Shown: piece by piece, positions 25,783 to 34,951 of the stretch
Position numbering within the stretch: the first letter of the stretch is position 1
How the letters are laid out: every line of letters starts with the position of its first letter
Assembly (NCBI GenBank): GCA_019358895.1
Contig: JAHHIG010000001.1
Coordinates: 558,001-622,000 of the forward strand
Origin: Tildeniella nuda ZEHNDER 1965/U140
Lineage (GTDB): Bacteria; Cyanobacteriota; Cyanobacteriia; Leptolyngbyales; Leptolyngbyaceae
Direction of reading: 5' to 3'
DNA: 64,000 nt
Notes under the pieces: generated by a model
Database searches by the model: none
Seen by the model: only the letters and a program-made list of their open reading frames with translations
What the model was told of the DNA's origin: nothing
Position numbers and translations under genes: made by a program

Positions 25783-27687
25783 CTATACGCTGACGGGTGA
25801 GGGCTGACGGCTAAACAGCTTCAAGATGCGCTCTGCCATTTGGGGTGGCGTTAAGCCTAAATCGGCTTTGGACTCATCGGGAGTGGCGTGGTCAACCAGT
25901 TGATCGGGCACCCCAATACGGGTGAGCGGTACAGCAATGTCGGCATCCAGAAGGGCTTCCGCGATCGCAGACCCAAAGCCACCGGGTAAACAGCCCTCTT
26001 CCAGCGTCACGACCCGACCGATCTTTTGCGCCAGGGGCAGAATGAGTTCGGTATCCAGTGGTTTGGCGAAGCGGGCGTTGATGACGGTTGCCTGAATGCC
26101 GTGTTCGCTGAGAATTTCTGCCACCTGCATGGAGGGATACACCATTGAGCCATAGCCCAGCAGCAGCACATCATCGCCATGACGGAGAATTTCACCTTTA
26201 CCGATCGGTAGAGGTTCCCAGCCTTCTTCCATTAAGGGTGCGCCGTAGCCGTTGCCGCGTGGATAGCGGAGGGCGATCGGTCCCGTATGCTGAATGCCCG
26301 TCACAATCATGCGCTGGAGTTCGGCTTCGTCTTTAGGAGCCATCAGCACCATATTGGGGATGCAACGCAGGTAAGCGATATCGTACATGCCCTGGTGGGT
26401 GGGACCATCCGAGCCGACAATGCCCGCGCGATCGATACAAAAGAAGACGGGTAGGTTTTGGATACAGACATCGTGAATGATCTGATCGAACGCTCGCTGT
26501 AAAAACGTAGAATAAATCGTAGCAACGGGGCGCATCCCTTCGCACGCGAGACCCGCTGCCAGCGTTACAGCATGTTGTTCGGCAATGCCAACGTCGATGT
26601 ATTGATCGGGCAGCTTCTTCTGCAAAATGTCTAGCCCGGTGCCCGTTGCCATTGCGGCAGTGATGCCAATGACTCTGGGGTCGTTCTCGGCAATTTTCGT
26701 TAGCGTATCGCCAAACACCTTAGAGTAGCTGGGTGGCTTGGGCTTGCTAGAAGGCGCAGCTTTCCCAGTTGCCAGATTGAAAGGCGATTGAGCATGGTAG
26801 CCAACCTGATCTTTCTCGGCAATTTCGTAGCCCTTGCCTTTGGTCGTAGCAACGTGGACAAGCACGGGACCCGGATGCTTATGTGCCTGCTGAAAGGTGG
26901 TAATCAACTCTTGCAGGTTGTGACCGTCGATCGGTCCTACATAGGTAAAGCCCAACTCCTCGAAAACAGCTCCCACTTTGGGCACTGCCAAGCGCTTCAT
27001 GCCTTCCTTCACACGACCGATTTCGGGCGCAAGAGATTCGCCCACAAAGGGCAGGTGCTTGAACTGCTCTTCCAGGTTTTCGGAAATAAACTGCACAGGT
27101 GCGCTCAGCCGCATTTTGTTGAGGTAGCGGGGAATAGCACCCACGTTGGGTGAGATCGACATCTCGTTATCGTTCAGTACGACCAACAGGTTAGTCTTGG
27201 GTAAATGACCTGCGTGGTTAATCGCTTCTAGTGCCATGCCGCCCGTCAAGGCACCGTCGCCAATGACAGCGACAACTTTGTAGTTTTCACCCTGCATGTC
27301 ACGAGCCAGAGCCATCCCCAGTGCTGAAGAGATGCTGGTGGAGGCATGACCCGCGCCAAAGTGATCAAATTTGCTTTCGCAACGTTTCAGGTAGCCAGCA
27401 ATGCCGCCCTTTTGCCGCAGAGTGTGGAAGCGTGCGTAGCGCCCAGTGATGAGCTTGTGGGGGTATGCCTGATGCCCGACATCCCAGGTAACTTTATCGC
27501 GATCGAGATCCAGGGTTTGATACAGTGCCAGCGTTAGTTCTACAACGCCTAAGCCAGGTCCTAAATGCCCACCGCTGGCAGCAACTGTTTGCAGGTGCTT
27601 TTCACGAATCTGACGAGCAATTTGCTGGAGCTGATAGACCGACAGACCGTGCAACTGGTTGGGGTGAGTTAGTTCACTCAGATGCAT
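25783..27687 (-). CDS. dxs: 1-deoxy-D-xylulose-5-phosphate synthase
   Basis: A 634-residue thiamine-diphosphate enzyme that condenses pyruvate and glyceraldehyde 3-phosphate, the entry step of the MEP pathway feeding carotenoid, phytol, quinone and hopanoid synthesis. Features are the N-terminal [19 protein letters not shown], the TPP/Mg motif [18 protein letters not shown] at about 145-162 with [14 protein letters not shown] after it, the transketolase middle domain with [14 protein letters not shown] and the catalytic [15 protein letters not shown], and the C-terminal domain with [14 protein letters not shown]. Length is standard. The start is ATG 27687. Confidence 0.97.
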   Translation of the reverse strand: MHLSELTHPNQLHGLSVYQLQQIARQIREKHLQTVAASGGHLGPGLGVVELTLALYQTLDLDRDKVTWDVGHQAYPHKLITGRYARFHTLRQKGGIAGYLKRCESKFDHFGAGHASTSISSALGMALARDMQGENYKVVAVIGDGALTGGMALEAINHAGHLPKTNLLVVLNDNEMSISPNVGAIPRYLNKMRLSAPVQFISENLEEQFKHLPFVGESLAPEIGRVKEGMKRLAVPKVGAVFEELGFTYVGPIDGHNLQELITTFQQAHKHPGPVLVHVATTKGKGYEIAEKDQVGYHAQSPFNLATGKAAPSSKPKPPSYSKVFGDTLTKIAENDPRVIGITAAMATGTGLDILQKKLPDQYIDVGIAEQHAVTLAAGLACEGMRPVATIYSTFLQRAFDQIIHDVCIQNLPVFFCIDRAGIVGSDGPTHQGMYDIAYLRCIPNMVLMAPKDEAELQRMIVTGIQHTGPIALRYPRGNGYGAPLMEEGWEPLPIGKGEILRHGDDVLLLGYGSMVYPSMQVAEILSEHGIQATVINARFAKPLDTELILPLAQKIGRVVTLEEGCLPGGFGSAIAEALLDADIAVPLTRIGVPDQLVDHATPDESKADLGLTPPQMAERILKLFSRQPSPVSV

Positions 27688-27835
27688 ACCGGGGTATCCT
27701 TTGGACTGCTAAACGGATTTGTATACCCTTATCACTGTAGTAGATTCCGGTTGGTGAAGTTGATGACAGAATTGTAATGTTTGCAGCAGGTGCTACCGTT
27801 TGGGGGTTTACATCGATCGCAGAAAGCTTGCTATT

Positions 27836-28549
27836 ATGCAAACGATAACCCTCCAAGCTTCTAAAACTGTGAAAGCTCAAATCTGTCAACCAAAGTCTCA
27901 GCCTAGCGTCACGTTGGTTAGCGGTCTTGCCAGCATCAGTGTTGTTGCAGGGCTGTTTGCAGTGGTGTTGCCTGTTCCTTCGGCGATCGCTGCCAACGAT
28001 TACGAGCGCTGCACAGCAGACTTGTTAGACGCAAAAATTTCCTCCGAAGAAGCGGCATCAGCTTGTTCTAGAGCCTTTTTTCCACGCGACCTCTCGTCAT
28101 GCGTAAGCCAACTGAGTGGCAGCACCTTTGCCGCCGCTGATGCGTTAACTGCCTGCCGCCAGGTGCGTCGCCCCACAGATCTGGCAACCTGCGTGGTTGA
28201 TATTCGCCGCGAAATCAGCGACAGTACTGCCGCTAATGTGCTCGACAGTTGCCGTCGCAGCTTATTGCCGACGCGCTATTCTGACTGCGTTGTCGGGCTA
28301 AACAGAGCAGCCAAGGTTCCGTCTACCAAAGCGCTGGACTCGTGTATTGATGCCAGCTATTTCCCACGTGAGGTTGACCCAACGTTCCTACCGTTCACGC
28401 CTTCGGGTGGTGTCAGCATTACCCCTCAGACAGCAGAACCAACGCCATCGATGAGCCCGATCGCACCAACCACCTCACCGAGTTCGGCACCGTCTGCACC
28501 TGCACCTGCTCCTGCCACTCAGACTCAGCCGATACCCCAACGCAATTAA
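27836..28549 (+). CDS. Secreted cysteine-repeat protein
   Basis: A 237-residue predicted exported protein. Residues about 28-52 form a signal or anchor sequence (SISVVAGLFAVVLPVPSAIAA). The mature part holds four repeats of about 35 residues, each with paired cysteines in the pattern YxxC...A....IS...AA.AC....P..LS.CV (for example ERCTADLLDAKISSEEAASAC). The C-terminal 50 residues are Pro/Ser/Thr/Ala-rich and disordered. The even cysteine spacing suggests disulfides in the periplasm. The function is unknown; I recall similar proteins in other cyanobacteria. ATG 27836 is preferred; a TTG at 27800 would add twelve unlikely residues. Confidence 0.75.
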   Translation: MQTITLQASKTVKAQICQPKSQPSVTLVSGLASISVVAGLFAVVLPVPSAIAANDYERCTADLLDAKISSEEAASACSRAFFPRDLSSCVSQLSGSTFAAADALTACRQVRRPTDLATCVVDIRREISDSTAANVLDSCRRSLLPTRYSDCVVGLNRAAKVPSTKALDSCIDASYFPREVDPTFLPFTPSGGVSITPQTAEPTPSMSPIAPTTSPSSAPSAPAPAPATQTQPIPQRN

Positions 28550-28641
28550 TCGACGCTGAAATCTGGCTCAAGTCGACAGTACGTCGAATGCAGCCTGCTT
28601 CAGGCTAATGTTCATAAAATTACGTGATGTGCAACTAATTC

Positions 28642-28729
28642 GCCCTCATCCCAACCCTTCTCCCCAAGGAGAAGGGCTTTCAGAATTTTCTGGTTCCCTC
28701 TCCCATCGGGAGAGGGCTAGGGTGAGGGC
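28642..28729. repeat. Nested cloverleaf-like palindromic repeat
   Basis: GCCCTCATCCCAACCC at 28642-28657 pairs, with three mismatches, with GGGCTAGGGTGAGGGC at 28714-28729. Between them are two perfect short hairpins: CCCTTCTCC with GGAGAAGGG, and CCCTCTCCC with GGGAGAGGG. The CCCTCATCCC...GGGTGAGGGC frame is a common dispersed intergenic repeat in cyanobacteria. Confidence 0.75.
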
Positions 28730-28786
28730 AGTCTTTGCAAGTAGTCGAGGAAAGTCGCACATCGGGTAAAATTAGTCGTCAAAATC

Positions 28787-28832
28787 AACCCATAAACTAG
28801 CAGTGGCTGATTGATCTGTTGGTTTATGGGTT
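28787..28832. terminator. Long-stem hairpin in convergent gap
   Basis: AACCCATAAAC (28787-28797) and GTTTATGGGTT (28822-28832) form an 11-bp perfect stem with a 24-base loop, placed 18 bases beyond the pxcA stop. No strong T-run follows on either side, so termination is plausible but not certain. Confidence 0.4.
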
Positions 28833-28849
28833 ATTGACAGTGAATAAAT

Positions 28850-30340
28850 TTACTCGTTCATGTTCTTGTAAGTGGCGACAGCAGATGGCGAAATGCGGTT
28901 GAGGTAGCGGAAGATCCAATATTTGAAAATAGTATCCAAAATAACAGGGAAGGTGGCAATAAACAGAAAGATGAAATCACGGTTGGCGGGTAAGCCCCAA
29001 TGTTTAGACAACCCTTCTAAGAGAACCTCCCAGCCGTGAGGAGAGTGAAAACCAACAAAGGTATCGGTTAGTAGAATAATGACAAATGCTTTCGCGCTAT
29101 CACTTAAGCCGTAAACGGTGTCATCAATAAAAGATTTGAGTATTGCCACTTCACGGCGACTGACCATGAGGACGATCGCAAAGGCAGCGACTGAGAACAA
29201 GTCGGCAAAAATGTTTTTGATGGCACCAGAACTCTCATCACTGTAGTCAAGCTGGATTTCTTCCGCTCTCTCTTTCAGTTTGCTTTCAATAAGTTCTTCT
29301 TGTTCGGCTTTGGTCAACGGTTTATTTGTTTCGTTGGTGGTTTGCCCTTCTCCAACAGCGGTCTCGCCCCCTCCATGATCGCTGCCCCCGTGGTCGCCAC
29401 CTGCTTCACTGGTCAGACTGGGCACGTTGCCTAGCAAAAAGTCAAACTCCAGTCGTTCTTTGAAGGTTTGTAGTTCTTTGAGCGCTTCTTCTTGAAGTTC
29501 AAAATTGAGAAAGGGTTCAACTGATGTAGGCGATCGAAAGGAGTCTACAATCGGTCCAACAATCAGCGTCTTCGAGATTTGCGCTGTGAGTAACGGCACT
29601 GTAATGAGAATCAGCATCAGGCGAATTGCCATCCGCGTTTTTGCTTTAGTGCTCCGAAAGTTTTGCACAACTTGCTGTTCGGAGTTGGGGTCTAGATCTC
29701 GCTTGATGCGGCTGATAGTGCTGGCGATCGTCCGAGGTAACACACCGGGTTTATCAAAAATGCCTGCTTCATCATCAAATGTGGGTTCTGATTGATAGAG
29801 TTGATCCACTGTTTGTCCGTTACTCAGGCGTTGACTGCCAGTGTTTCCCTTTGGGCGCACGGTTAGCTGAGTTTTGCCGCTTTGAGTTAATTGAGCTTGA
29901 TTGGTTTGGTCGATCGGTACAAGCGACAGCGATTCGGACGGTTGCTCTTGATACCGTCCGAGTACTTCGTCAATGAATTTAAGCTTTTCTAAAATAATTG
30001 CCGATCGCTCTTTATTGGCTAACGATGCTGGTCCTTTGAGCGCGTCTGCAGACGCATCCGTAGTGTTAAAAATGAACCGACTAGCCTTGAATTCTGATAA
30101 TCGCAGCGCGGCAATCTTGAGGCATTTTCTTAGCTCTTCCTGAAATACTGCATTCGAGTTTGCGCCGTATTTATCAGTGCTAATTAAAATTGGGTTGCCA
30201 TCAAAATGTTCATCTTCGATCGACTTAATCATCAAGGCAGCGGCATACGCCTGATCAAGTGCCCGTTCCGGTGTTTGCTCATACCACTGCCTTACAGCAG
30301 AGAGCGACTGCTTCAGTCTGGTCCAGATTGTTGTTTGCAT
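28850..30340 (-). CDS. pxcA: Proton extrusion protein PxcA (CemA-like)
   Basis: A 496-residue inner-membrane protein, homologue of chloroplast CemA, needed for light-dependent proton release and pH balance that helps carbon uptake. The N-terminal half (about 1-225) is cytosolic and variable. The CemA domain contains a first membrane helix at about 237-255 (MAIRLMLILITVPLLTAQISKTLIVGP), a Gly/His/Glu-rich linker (GGDHGGSDHGGG), helices near 375-395 and 420-440 (AKAFVIILLTDTFVGFHSPHGWEVLLEGL) and the family C terminus FPVILDTIFKYWIFRYLNRISPSAVATY. The start is ATG 30340. It is divergent from the UvrD-like gene. Confidence 0.94.
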   Translation of the reverse strand: MQTTIWTRLKQSLSAVRQWYEQTPERALDQAYAAALMIKSIEDEHFDGNPILISTDKYGANSNAVFQEELRKCLKIAALRLSEFKASRFIFNTTDASADALKGPASLANKERSAIILEKLKFIDEVLGRYQEQPSESLSLVPIDQTNQAQLTQSGKTQLTVRPKGNTGSQRLSNGQTVDQLYQSEPTFDDEAGIFDKPGVLPRTIASTISRIKRDLDPNSEQQVVQNFRSTKAKTRMAIRLMLILITVPLLTAQISKTLIVGPIVDSFRSPTSVEPFLNFELQEEALKELQTFKERLEFDFLLGNVPSLTSEAGGDHGGSDHGGGETAVGEGQTTNETNKPLTKAEQEELIESKLKERAEEIQLDYSDESSGAIKNIFADLFSVAAFAIVLMVSRREVAILKSFIDDTVYGLSDSAKAFVIILLTDTFVGFHSPHGWEVLLEGLSKHWGLPANRDFIFLFIATFPVILDTIFKYWIFRYLNRISPSAVATYKNMNE

Positions 30341-30483
30341 GACGCGAATAGGTGCAGAATGATGCGGGGTCTTATGTACTGACCATCAAGATTTGGTAGC
30401 CTGGAGCGATAGGCAAGGCTTAATCGCAAAGCGTTCACGTTAAACGCGCTTAGCCATAGTAACAAATCAACCGAGAGCAATCA

Positions 30484-32850
30484 GTGAGTAGCGAGCCGAT
30501 TTGGGTCATAGGGGCTACACGCAGCGGCAAAACGGCTTTTTTGGTCAACCAGTTTAGTGCTTGGGTGCGGTCTGGGGTGAAAGGACTGGGAGACGTTACT
30601 AGAAATGTTGGCAGAGGGCTAGAGATCACGCGCTCTGTACCTGCTGCGCCTACCAATGTTTTTGCGTCTCCTGCTTTGTTGCCAGCGTCTCTCATCCCTT
30701 CTGCTGGCGAGGGTGCACCCGGAGTGCTGGTCTTAGCGGCGATCGGCGACAACCGGATCGACCTGCTCGATCGCCTGACGGCTGCAACCCAGAGCAAGGT
30801 GTCTTTACACTCCACAACTCCACTGGGCTTTTTTCAGGAGGAAGTCATGCTGTTCTGGTCGCTGCTGATTCAACAGCTCGACCTGAAAGCGCAATTTCCG
30901 GTACGGCTGGCACCCGAAAACGAGCAAGAACTGGCAGCCCAACTTTGGCGAGCAGACCTCGATCGCGCGATCGGACAGCAGGCAACCATCACTGAAGGAC
31001 GGTTAGTACGACGGCTGCTGGATTTGCTGCAACTAGCGACACTGGCGGGTATTCCACTGGCAGACATCCCTATCATGCTAGAGCAGGGGCTGACCGGACA
31101 GGGCGAGCAACTGCCGTTGCCTGATGCTGATGTGGGCGAACTGCTGCAACGCTGGGAGCGCTGGTGCCTGGAGGGTGGATTGCTGACGTACGGCATCATT
31201 GCTGGCTTGTACTGGCAGCATTTACTGCCCAACCCGATCTATCAACAGCATTTAGCGCAGCGTTATCAAATCGTGTTGGCAGACGATGTGGATGAGTATC
31301 CCGCGATCGCGCGACTCCTCTTTGACACTTTGCTGGATGCCGGAGCCGGAGCCATCTTTACCTATAACCCTGATGGAGCTGTGCGTCTGGGTTTGGGAGC
31401 TGATCCTGCTTACCTGTCAGGTTTGGCAGACCGTTGCCAGGTCGAAACGCTGACCGATCGTCCTGCGCCCTGTCTGGGTAACGAATTGGGTGAAGCGATT
31501 GTGGCGCTAGCGACAGACCCCATTTTCTTTGCCAGTTTGCCAGAATCGATCCAGGTCATGCAGACAACCTCTCGTGCCCAACTGTTGCGGCGTACGGCAG
31601 AGGTGATTGTAGATGCTGTGCAAGCCAAGCAGGTGCAGCCCCGCGACATTGCGGTGATTGCTCCCGGTGTGGATGCGATCGCCCGCTACAGCCTGACCGA
31701 AATCCTCACCAAACACCAAATTCCCGTCGAATCCCTGAACGATCAGCGCCCCCTTACCAGTTCGCCGATTATTCGTGCCTTGCTGACACTGCTAACCCTG
31801 GTTTATCCAGGTTTGGGGCGTTTGGTCGATCGGGATGCGGTCGCAGAAATGCTAGTCGTATTGAGCCAGCAGTCAGCAGTCAGCAGTCAGCAGTCAGCAG
31901 TCAGCAGTCAGCAGTCAGCGGTCAGCAGTCAGCGGTCAGCACTCAGCAGTCAGCGGTCAGCAGTCAGCGGTCAGCAGTCAGCGGTCAGCACTCAGCACTT
32001 AGAAAACCCCCTTACCCCCTTACCCCCTCACCCCCTCACCCCCCACCCCTCACTCATCGACCCCGTTCGCGCTGGCTTGCTGGCGGACTACTGCTTTGTG
32101 CCGCATCCCGATCGACCCCGTTTGTTACCTGCTACTACGTTTCCCCGATGGGATCGATTGGGTTACCAGGCGAGTAATGCGTATCAGGCGATCGTGCAAT
32201 GGATTGAAACGCAACAGGGGCAGTTGGAGCAACGCTTGATCCCCAATGCCGTGTCGTTGCTCGATCGAGCGATTCAGCATTTCTTGTTTGGCGGTGGTTC
32301 TCTGCCGTTTGAGCAACTGTCGGCATTGCGTCAGTTGATTGAAGCAGCGCAACATTATTGGGAAGTAGATGGTAGGCTCCGACGCAGCCAACGGTTCGAT
32401 GCTCCTGCCTACATGACGGTGAGTCGCTTTATCCAGCTTTTGCAGAGTGGCACGGTGACTGCGAATCCCTATCCTGTTCGTCCGATCGGACCCGACAGTA
32501 ATGCGGTGCTGCTGGCAAATGTGTTTCAGTATCGTTCCAGTCGTCGCGCTCACCGCTGGCAGTTCTGGCTGGATGCTGGGTCGCCACGCTGGTTGAGCGG
32601 AGTCGATTCGCTGTTTGGTGCGCCGCTGTTTTTGCAAGGCTGGTCAGGACGCGCCTGGACTGCTGCCGATACGATGGATGCGAATGAACGCCGTCTGCGT
32701 CGCATCTTGCTGGATCTGCTCAGTCGCACGGAAGAACGGGTGTATCTCTGCCACAGCGATTTGGCGACGAATGGACAGGAGCAAACAGGCGTTCTCTTGT
32801 CACTGGTGAATGCAGCGGTGCCGCTAGATGCGGGGTTACTGATTGGTTGA
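30484..32850 (+). CDS. UvrD/RecB-like protein with degenerate helicase motifs and a repeat insertion
   Basis: A 788-residue protein resembling the superfamily I helicase-related proteins of cyanobacteria. Walker A is readable as GATRSGKTAFL at about 10-20, and a DEAD-like acidic motif as VLADDVDEYPAIARLL at about 265-280. IAVIAPGVDAIARYSLTEILTKHQIPVESLNDQRPLTSSPIIRALLTLL (about 395-445) matches the domain 2B region of UvrD/AddAB proteins. Other helicase motifs are not clear, so a role in DNA repair is inferred and ATPase activity is uncertain. Residues about 461-507 are a translated heptamer array (SAVSSQQ repeated), followed by a Pro/Leu-rich stretch. The start codon is GTG 30484. Confidence 0.65.
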   Translation: MSSEPIWVIGATRSGKTAFLVNQFSAWVRSGVKGLGDVTRNVGRGLEITRSVPAAPTNVFASPALLPASLIPSAGEGAPGVLVLAAIGDNRIDLLDRLTAATQSKVSLHSTTPLGFFQEEVMLFWSLLIQQLDLKAQFPVRLAPENEQELAAQLWRADLDRAIGQQATITEGRLVRRLLDLLQLATLAGIPLADIPIMLEQGLTGQGEQLPLPDADVGELLQRWERWCLEGGLLTYGIIAGLYWQHLLPNPIYQQHLAQRYQIVLADDVDEYPAIARLLFDTLLDAGAGAIFTYNPDGAVRLGLGADPAYLSGLADRCQVETLTDRPAPCLGNELGEAIVALATDPIFFASLPESIQVMQTTSRAQLLRRTAEVIVDAVQAKQVQPRDIAVIAPGVDAIARYSLTEILTKHQIPVESLNDQRPLTSSPIIRALLTLLTLVYPGLGRLVDRDAVAEMLVVLSQQSAVSSQQSAVSSQQSAVSSQRSALSSQRSAVSGQQSAVSTQHLENPLTPLPPHPLTPHPSLIDPVRAGLLADYCFVPHPDRPRLLPATTFPRWDRLGYQASNAYQAIVQWIETQQGQLEQRLIPNAVSLLDRAIQHFLFGGGSLPFEQLSALRQLIEAAQHYWEVDGRLRRSQRFDAPAYMTVSRFIQLLQSGTVTANPYPVRPIGPDSNAVLLANVFQYRSSRRAHRWQFWLDAGSPRWLSGVDSLFGAPLFLQGWSGRAWTAADTMDANERRLRRILLDLLSRTEERVYLCHSDLATNGQEQTGVLLSLVNAAVPLDAGLLIG
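31867..32000. repeat. Heptanucleotide array (GTCAGCR)n inside a coding sequence
   Basis: About nineteen units of GTCAGCA/GTCAGCG (a few CTCAGCA) lie in frame in the UvrD-like gene. Because 7 is not a multiple of 3, three units make one 21-base coding period, giving the 7-residue peptide SAVSSQQ/SAVSSQR. Gain or loss of one or two units would shift the frame. Confidence 0.95.
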
Positions 32851-32864
32851 GGGACGATCGACCA

Positions 32865-33110
32865 TTAGCGATCGCCATTCTGGTCTTCTCGGTGCTGCAA
32901 AATATCAAGAATACGCCGATTCTCCGTTTGAAGCCCCCGAATATCAGTCTGAATGTCTCGAATCTCAGCTTGAATCGTGCGGGTATCAGTTCGCAAATCG
33001 CGGATTTCAGTGTAGAGGCGCTCAAAGTTTCGCTGACTGGTTTCAAAGTTGAGCTGATGGCGGTTTACTGTTTCAATGAGGGCGCTAACTGCTAATTTGA
33101 GGTCAATCAC
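32865..33110 (-). CDS. Small coiled-coil protein
   Basis: An 81-residue protein that is almost entirely alpha-helical coiled coil: after an N-terminal MIDLKLAVSALIETVNRHQ, heptads rich in Ile, Leu, Arg, Asp and Glu run to the end (IRDLRTDTRTIQAEIRDIQTDIRG). The internal repeat is 7-residue IQxDIRxL. It starts at GTG 33110 with GGAGAA upstream. It resembles short helper coiled-coil proteins that are common but uncharacterised in cyanobacteria. It lies just beyond the end of hmpF on the same strand, 83 bases away, so co-transcription is possible but its link to motility is unproven. Confidence 0.65.
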   Translation of the reverse strand: MIDLKLAVSALIETVNRHQLNFETSQRNFERLYTEIRDLRTDTRTIQAEIRDIQTDIRGLQTENRRILDILQHREDQNGDR

Positions 33111-33193
33111 GTCATTCTCCGACTCGGTTTAGGCGATCGTCATTGGTCATAACACTAGGATGACAGATGGCTTAGAGACTGATTACTGATTGC

Positions 33194-34951
33194 TTATGAG
33201 GCTGCCAGTTCTGGGGTGCTGGTGAGGCTGGCGAGAATTTGGCGCATTTCGGCGATCGTCTGCCCCTGAGAGTCTCCCGCTTCTTGAAACTGAGCCATTG
33301 TGCCTGTAACGCCTTCCAAGCGTTGACGCAACCCGTCTACGTTGTCTTGAATGGGTTGGAGCATTTCCTGGTAAAGGTTAACGCGCCCCCAGGTCTCAGC
33401 GGCGGTAGAGCGGCGATCGAGCAAAGTTTGTTCTAACTGCTTGAGTTCGTTGCGCTTGTTTTCTTGTTCGGCTGCTTGCGTGTTAACCATGCCTTGCGCC
33501 TGATCGATCGCGCCTCGCATTTGCTCAATCTGGCTTTCCAGCTTTTGCAATTCTTCTACCTGCTGCTGCCGTTGCGCTTCGATTTGGCTGAGGATGGGTC
33601 CCAGGTCAATGTCGTTTTCTTGCGTGGTTGGGTCGGCGTTGCCCTGACGACGTAGCAACACGGCACGGTGCTGGCTGAGTAGCCCGTCGCGTTCTCGCAG
33701 GTTGCGCCGCTGACCGACCAGGGTTTCGTTGAGCATCTGGTAGCCGTCTTGCTCGTCTGCCAGTTCGTTTTCTAGATTGAGGCGATCGTACTCATTGGCA
33801 GCCTGAATTTTTGCCTGTACCGCGTCGATCTCTTGCTGCTTATAGCGCAGTTCCTCTTCCTGGCTTTCCACAAACTGAGAGAGCTTTTGTAGATCGCGCT
33901 CTAGATCGCTAACCACTTTTTGCAGCTCATCTACTGATAGCTTTTCGAGCGCCTCAACATCGACCTTTTGCCCAATCTTGACCTTGTCTGATGTGTCTGC
34001 CAAGCCGTAGAGGTGATGATGCAAGTCCTCTTGATTCTGAATCTGTACGCCCAGCATCCGGGCATACTCCTGGCGGACGTTGAGCGATGTTTGCTGTACT
34101 TTTAGCTCTGCTCGTCCTTGCTCCAACGACTCCTGTGCCTGGTTCCACTCTTCCCAACACTGTTGAATCTCTTGCGTTTGGCGATCGACATCGCCTTGAA
34201 GCTGCTGTGCGGTCGATCGTTGCTGCTCCAAATTCTGCCACTGCTCACTGAGCGTGTTTTGCTGCTGGGTCAGAATTTCAAACGAGGCATTTAGTTGCTC
34301 TCGTACAGCATCGGTTGGGGGCACCGAATCGGCTAAGCGATTCAGCAAATCATGGATCGTCCGCGCCTGATCGTCATCAAGAAAAGCCGTTTGCTGAAAC
34401 TCTGCTTGCCGCTCTTCCAGGCGACGCATTTCGCCGCGCAGATGATCCCAGGCACCTTCTAGTTCCTGACGATTGCGTTCAAACTCGTCCCGCTGTTGAG
34501 TGACCTCGTCGCGCAGCGTTTCAAACTCCTTACGCTGTTGCTCTAGCTGCTCGAAGTCGTCTTCCATCTGCTGGAGTTGTTCGCGGCGAGCCTCCATCTC
34601 CATTTCTCGGCGATTCAGTTCCTGGCTTTGATAGGTCAGCGATTGCTTCCACTGCTCAATTTCTTCTTCTTGCGTTTTAAATTTCTCTTGCAAGCGCGAA
34701 AAGTTTTGCAGAATGCTGACCAGTTGCCGACCCGCTTCCTGGACGCGCTGCACCTGCTTGTTTGCCGTCAAATCAACCAAAACAAGGGCACCACCGTTGT
34801 AGTTATTCGCCTCGTCACAGCCCACAACTTCTTCACCCGGCACAGCGCTCCAGCTTTGTTCGGTCCGCTGGCAGGCAAGCAGTTTTAGCTCTGCTTTTCC
34901 ACCACCTAGCAAGCCACCACTCTTCTTTTGTACTTCTGCTAGATACAGCAC
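33194..34951 (-). CDS. hmpF: HmpF, pilus-motility coiled-coil protein
   Basis: A 585-residue cytosolic protein of the HmpF family, which in filamentous cyanobacteria localises to cell poles and is needed for type IV pilus activity and gliding. The N-terminal 60 residues are the conserved globular part (MLYLAEVQKKSGGLLGGGKAELKLLACQ is spread over 1-28; LVLVDLTANKQVQRVQEAGRQL follows), and nearly all of residues 70-570 is coiled coil rich in Gln and Glu. The start is GTG 34951 with AGAGGAT upstream. It is divergent from hmpA, as in Nostoc punctiforme where hmpF precedes hmpA on the opposite strand. It may connect the Hmp signalling array to the pilus motor. Confidence 0.9.
   Translation of the reverse strand: MLYLAEVQKKSGGLLGGGKAELKLLACQRTEQSWSAVPGEEVVGCDEANNYNGGALVLVDLTANKQVQRVQEAGRQLVSILQNFSRLQEKFKTQEEEIEQWKQSLTYQSQELNRREMEMEARREQLQQMEDDFEQLEQQRKEFETLRDEVTQQRDEFERNRQELEGAWDHLRGEMRRLEERQAEFQQTAFLDDDQARTIHDLLNRLADSVPPTDAVREQLNASFEILTQQQNTLSEQWQNLEQQRSTAQQLQGDVDRQTQEIQQCWEEWNQAQESLEQGRAELKVQQTSLNVRQEYARMLGVQIQNQEDLHHHLYGLADTSDKVKIGQKVDVEALEKLSVDELQKVVSDLERDLQKLSQFVESQEEELRYKQQEIDAVQAKIQAANEYDRLNLENELADEQDGYQMLNETLVGQRRNLRERDGLLSQHRAVLLRRQGNADPTTQENDIDLGPILSQIEAQRQQQVEELQKLESQIEQMRGAIDQAQGMVNTQAAEQENKRNELKQLEQTLLDRRSTAAETWGRVNLYQEMLQPIQDNVDGLRQRLEGVTGTMAQFQEAGDSQGQTIAEMRQILASLTSTPELAAS

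Larger units (their letters stand above)
28550..28849. other. 300-base convergent gap with dispersed palindromes
   Basis: No gene. The gap between the Cys-repeat gene and pxcA, whose 3' ends face each other, holds a nested palindromic repeat (28642-28729) and a long hairpin (28787-28832) that could end transcription in both directions. Confidence 0.6.
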
